A DNA stretch of 5,028 nucleotides from Acidobacteriota bacterium (GTDB lineage: Bacteria > Acidobacteriota > Vicinamibacteria > Vicinamibacterales > Fen-181). Shown in pieces: positions 5,006 to 5,028 of this stretch. Position 1 is the first letter of the stretch. Each line of letters begins with the position of its first letter. Location: positions 1 through 5,028 of the forward strand of contig PMKG01000291.1 in NCBI GenBank assembly GCA_003157675.1, in the 5' to 3' direction. The notes below the pieces were generated by a model that was not told the origin of the DNA, searched no databases, and saw nothing but the letters and a program-made list of their open reading frames with translations. The position numbers and the translations under genes were made by a program.

Positions 5006-5028
5006 TGGTCGGGGCGACTGGATTCGAA
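5006..5028 (-). tRNA. 3' end of a tRNA gene, probably tRNA-Pro, cut by the window edge
   Basis: Read on the minus strand from the right edge: a T-loop TTCGAAT (5028-5022), the 3' half of the T-stem CCAGT (5021-5017), the 3' half of the acceptor stem CGCCCCG (5016-5010), discriminator A73 (5009) and an encoded CCA (5008-5006). The T-loop fits the TTCRANY consensus and all segment lengths are standard (7, 5, 7, 1, 3). G72 implies C1-G72 with A73, the identity pattern typical of bacterial tRNA-Pro, and CGCCCCGACCA is a common tRNA-Pro ending. The anticodon lies outside the window, so the amino acid is inferred. A terminator follows at 4991-4957. Confidence 0.85.

Noticed and set aside
4843..5028. 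Open plus-strand frame of about 62 codons running off the right edge
   Set aside because: It overlaps the tRNA end and its terminator on the other strand, has no ribosome site, and its translation shows nothing recognisable.

Overview
The window is chromosomal DNA from a GC-rich bacterium, roughly two-thirds G+C by eye (not counted). No gene gives a firm taxonomic placement. A HybB/NrfD membrane subunit beside a multiheme c7-type cytochrome, an orphan caspase-fold protease, and two small exported proteins of carboxypeptidase-regulatory-like type would fit Acidobacteriota (for example Vicinamibacteria) or a deltaproteobacterial/myxobacterial lineage. That is inference from gene content only.

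Layout. (1) Positions 1-2617 hold the 3' end of a tightly packed plus-strand operon of four genes. These are the C-terminal two thirds of a HybB/NrfD-type integral membrane quinone-interacting subunit (runs off the left edge), a membrane-anchored protein with a glycine-cleavage H-protein-like (GcvH/lipoyl-fold) domain, a secreted triheme c7-type cytochrome, and a second membrane-anchored GcvH-like protein paralogous to the first. Gaps are 17 bp, an 8-bp overlap and 31 bp, each start has a purine-rich ribosome binding site, and a strong intrinsic terminator follows at 2642-2684. (2) Positions 2849-3667 encode a stand-alone caspase-family (type I metacaspase-like) protease with its His-Cys dyad. 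(3) Positions 3824-4204 (plus) and 4266-4754 (minus) are convergent genes for small exported proteins with a carboxypeptidase-regulatory/prealbumin-like beta-sandwich; the first is a probable lipoprotein. (4) At the right edge the minus strand carries the 3' end of a tRNA gene (probably tRNA-Pro, CCA encoded) followed by its own intrinsic terminator.

How the genes may work together. The operon looks like part of a membrane electron-transfer complex: the HybB/NrfD subunit would exchange electrons with the quinone pool and the triheme cytochrome would carry them on the outer face of the membrane. The unusual part is the pair of membrane-tethered GcvH-like proteins flanking the cytochrome gene. 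The first has Gly at the position of the lipoylated Lys of true H proteins. The second keeps a Lys there but without the ESVKA-type context. They are therefore unlikely to serve in glycine cleavage and are more likely dedicated, possibly structural, subunits of the respiratory complex. This is the most interesting feature of the window. No CRISPR array, insertion sequence or integrase was seen.
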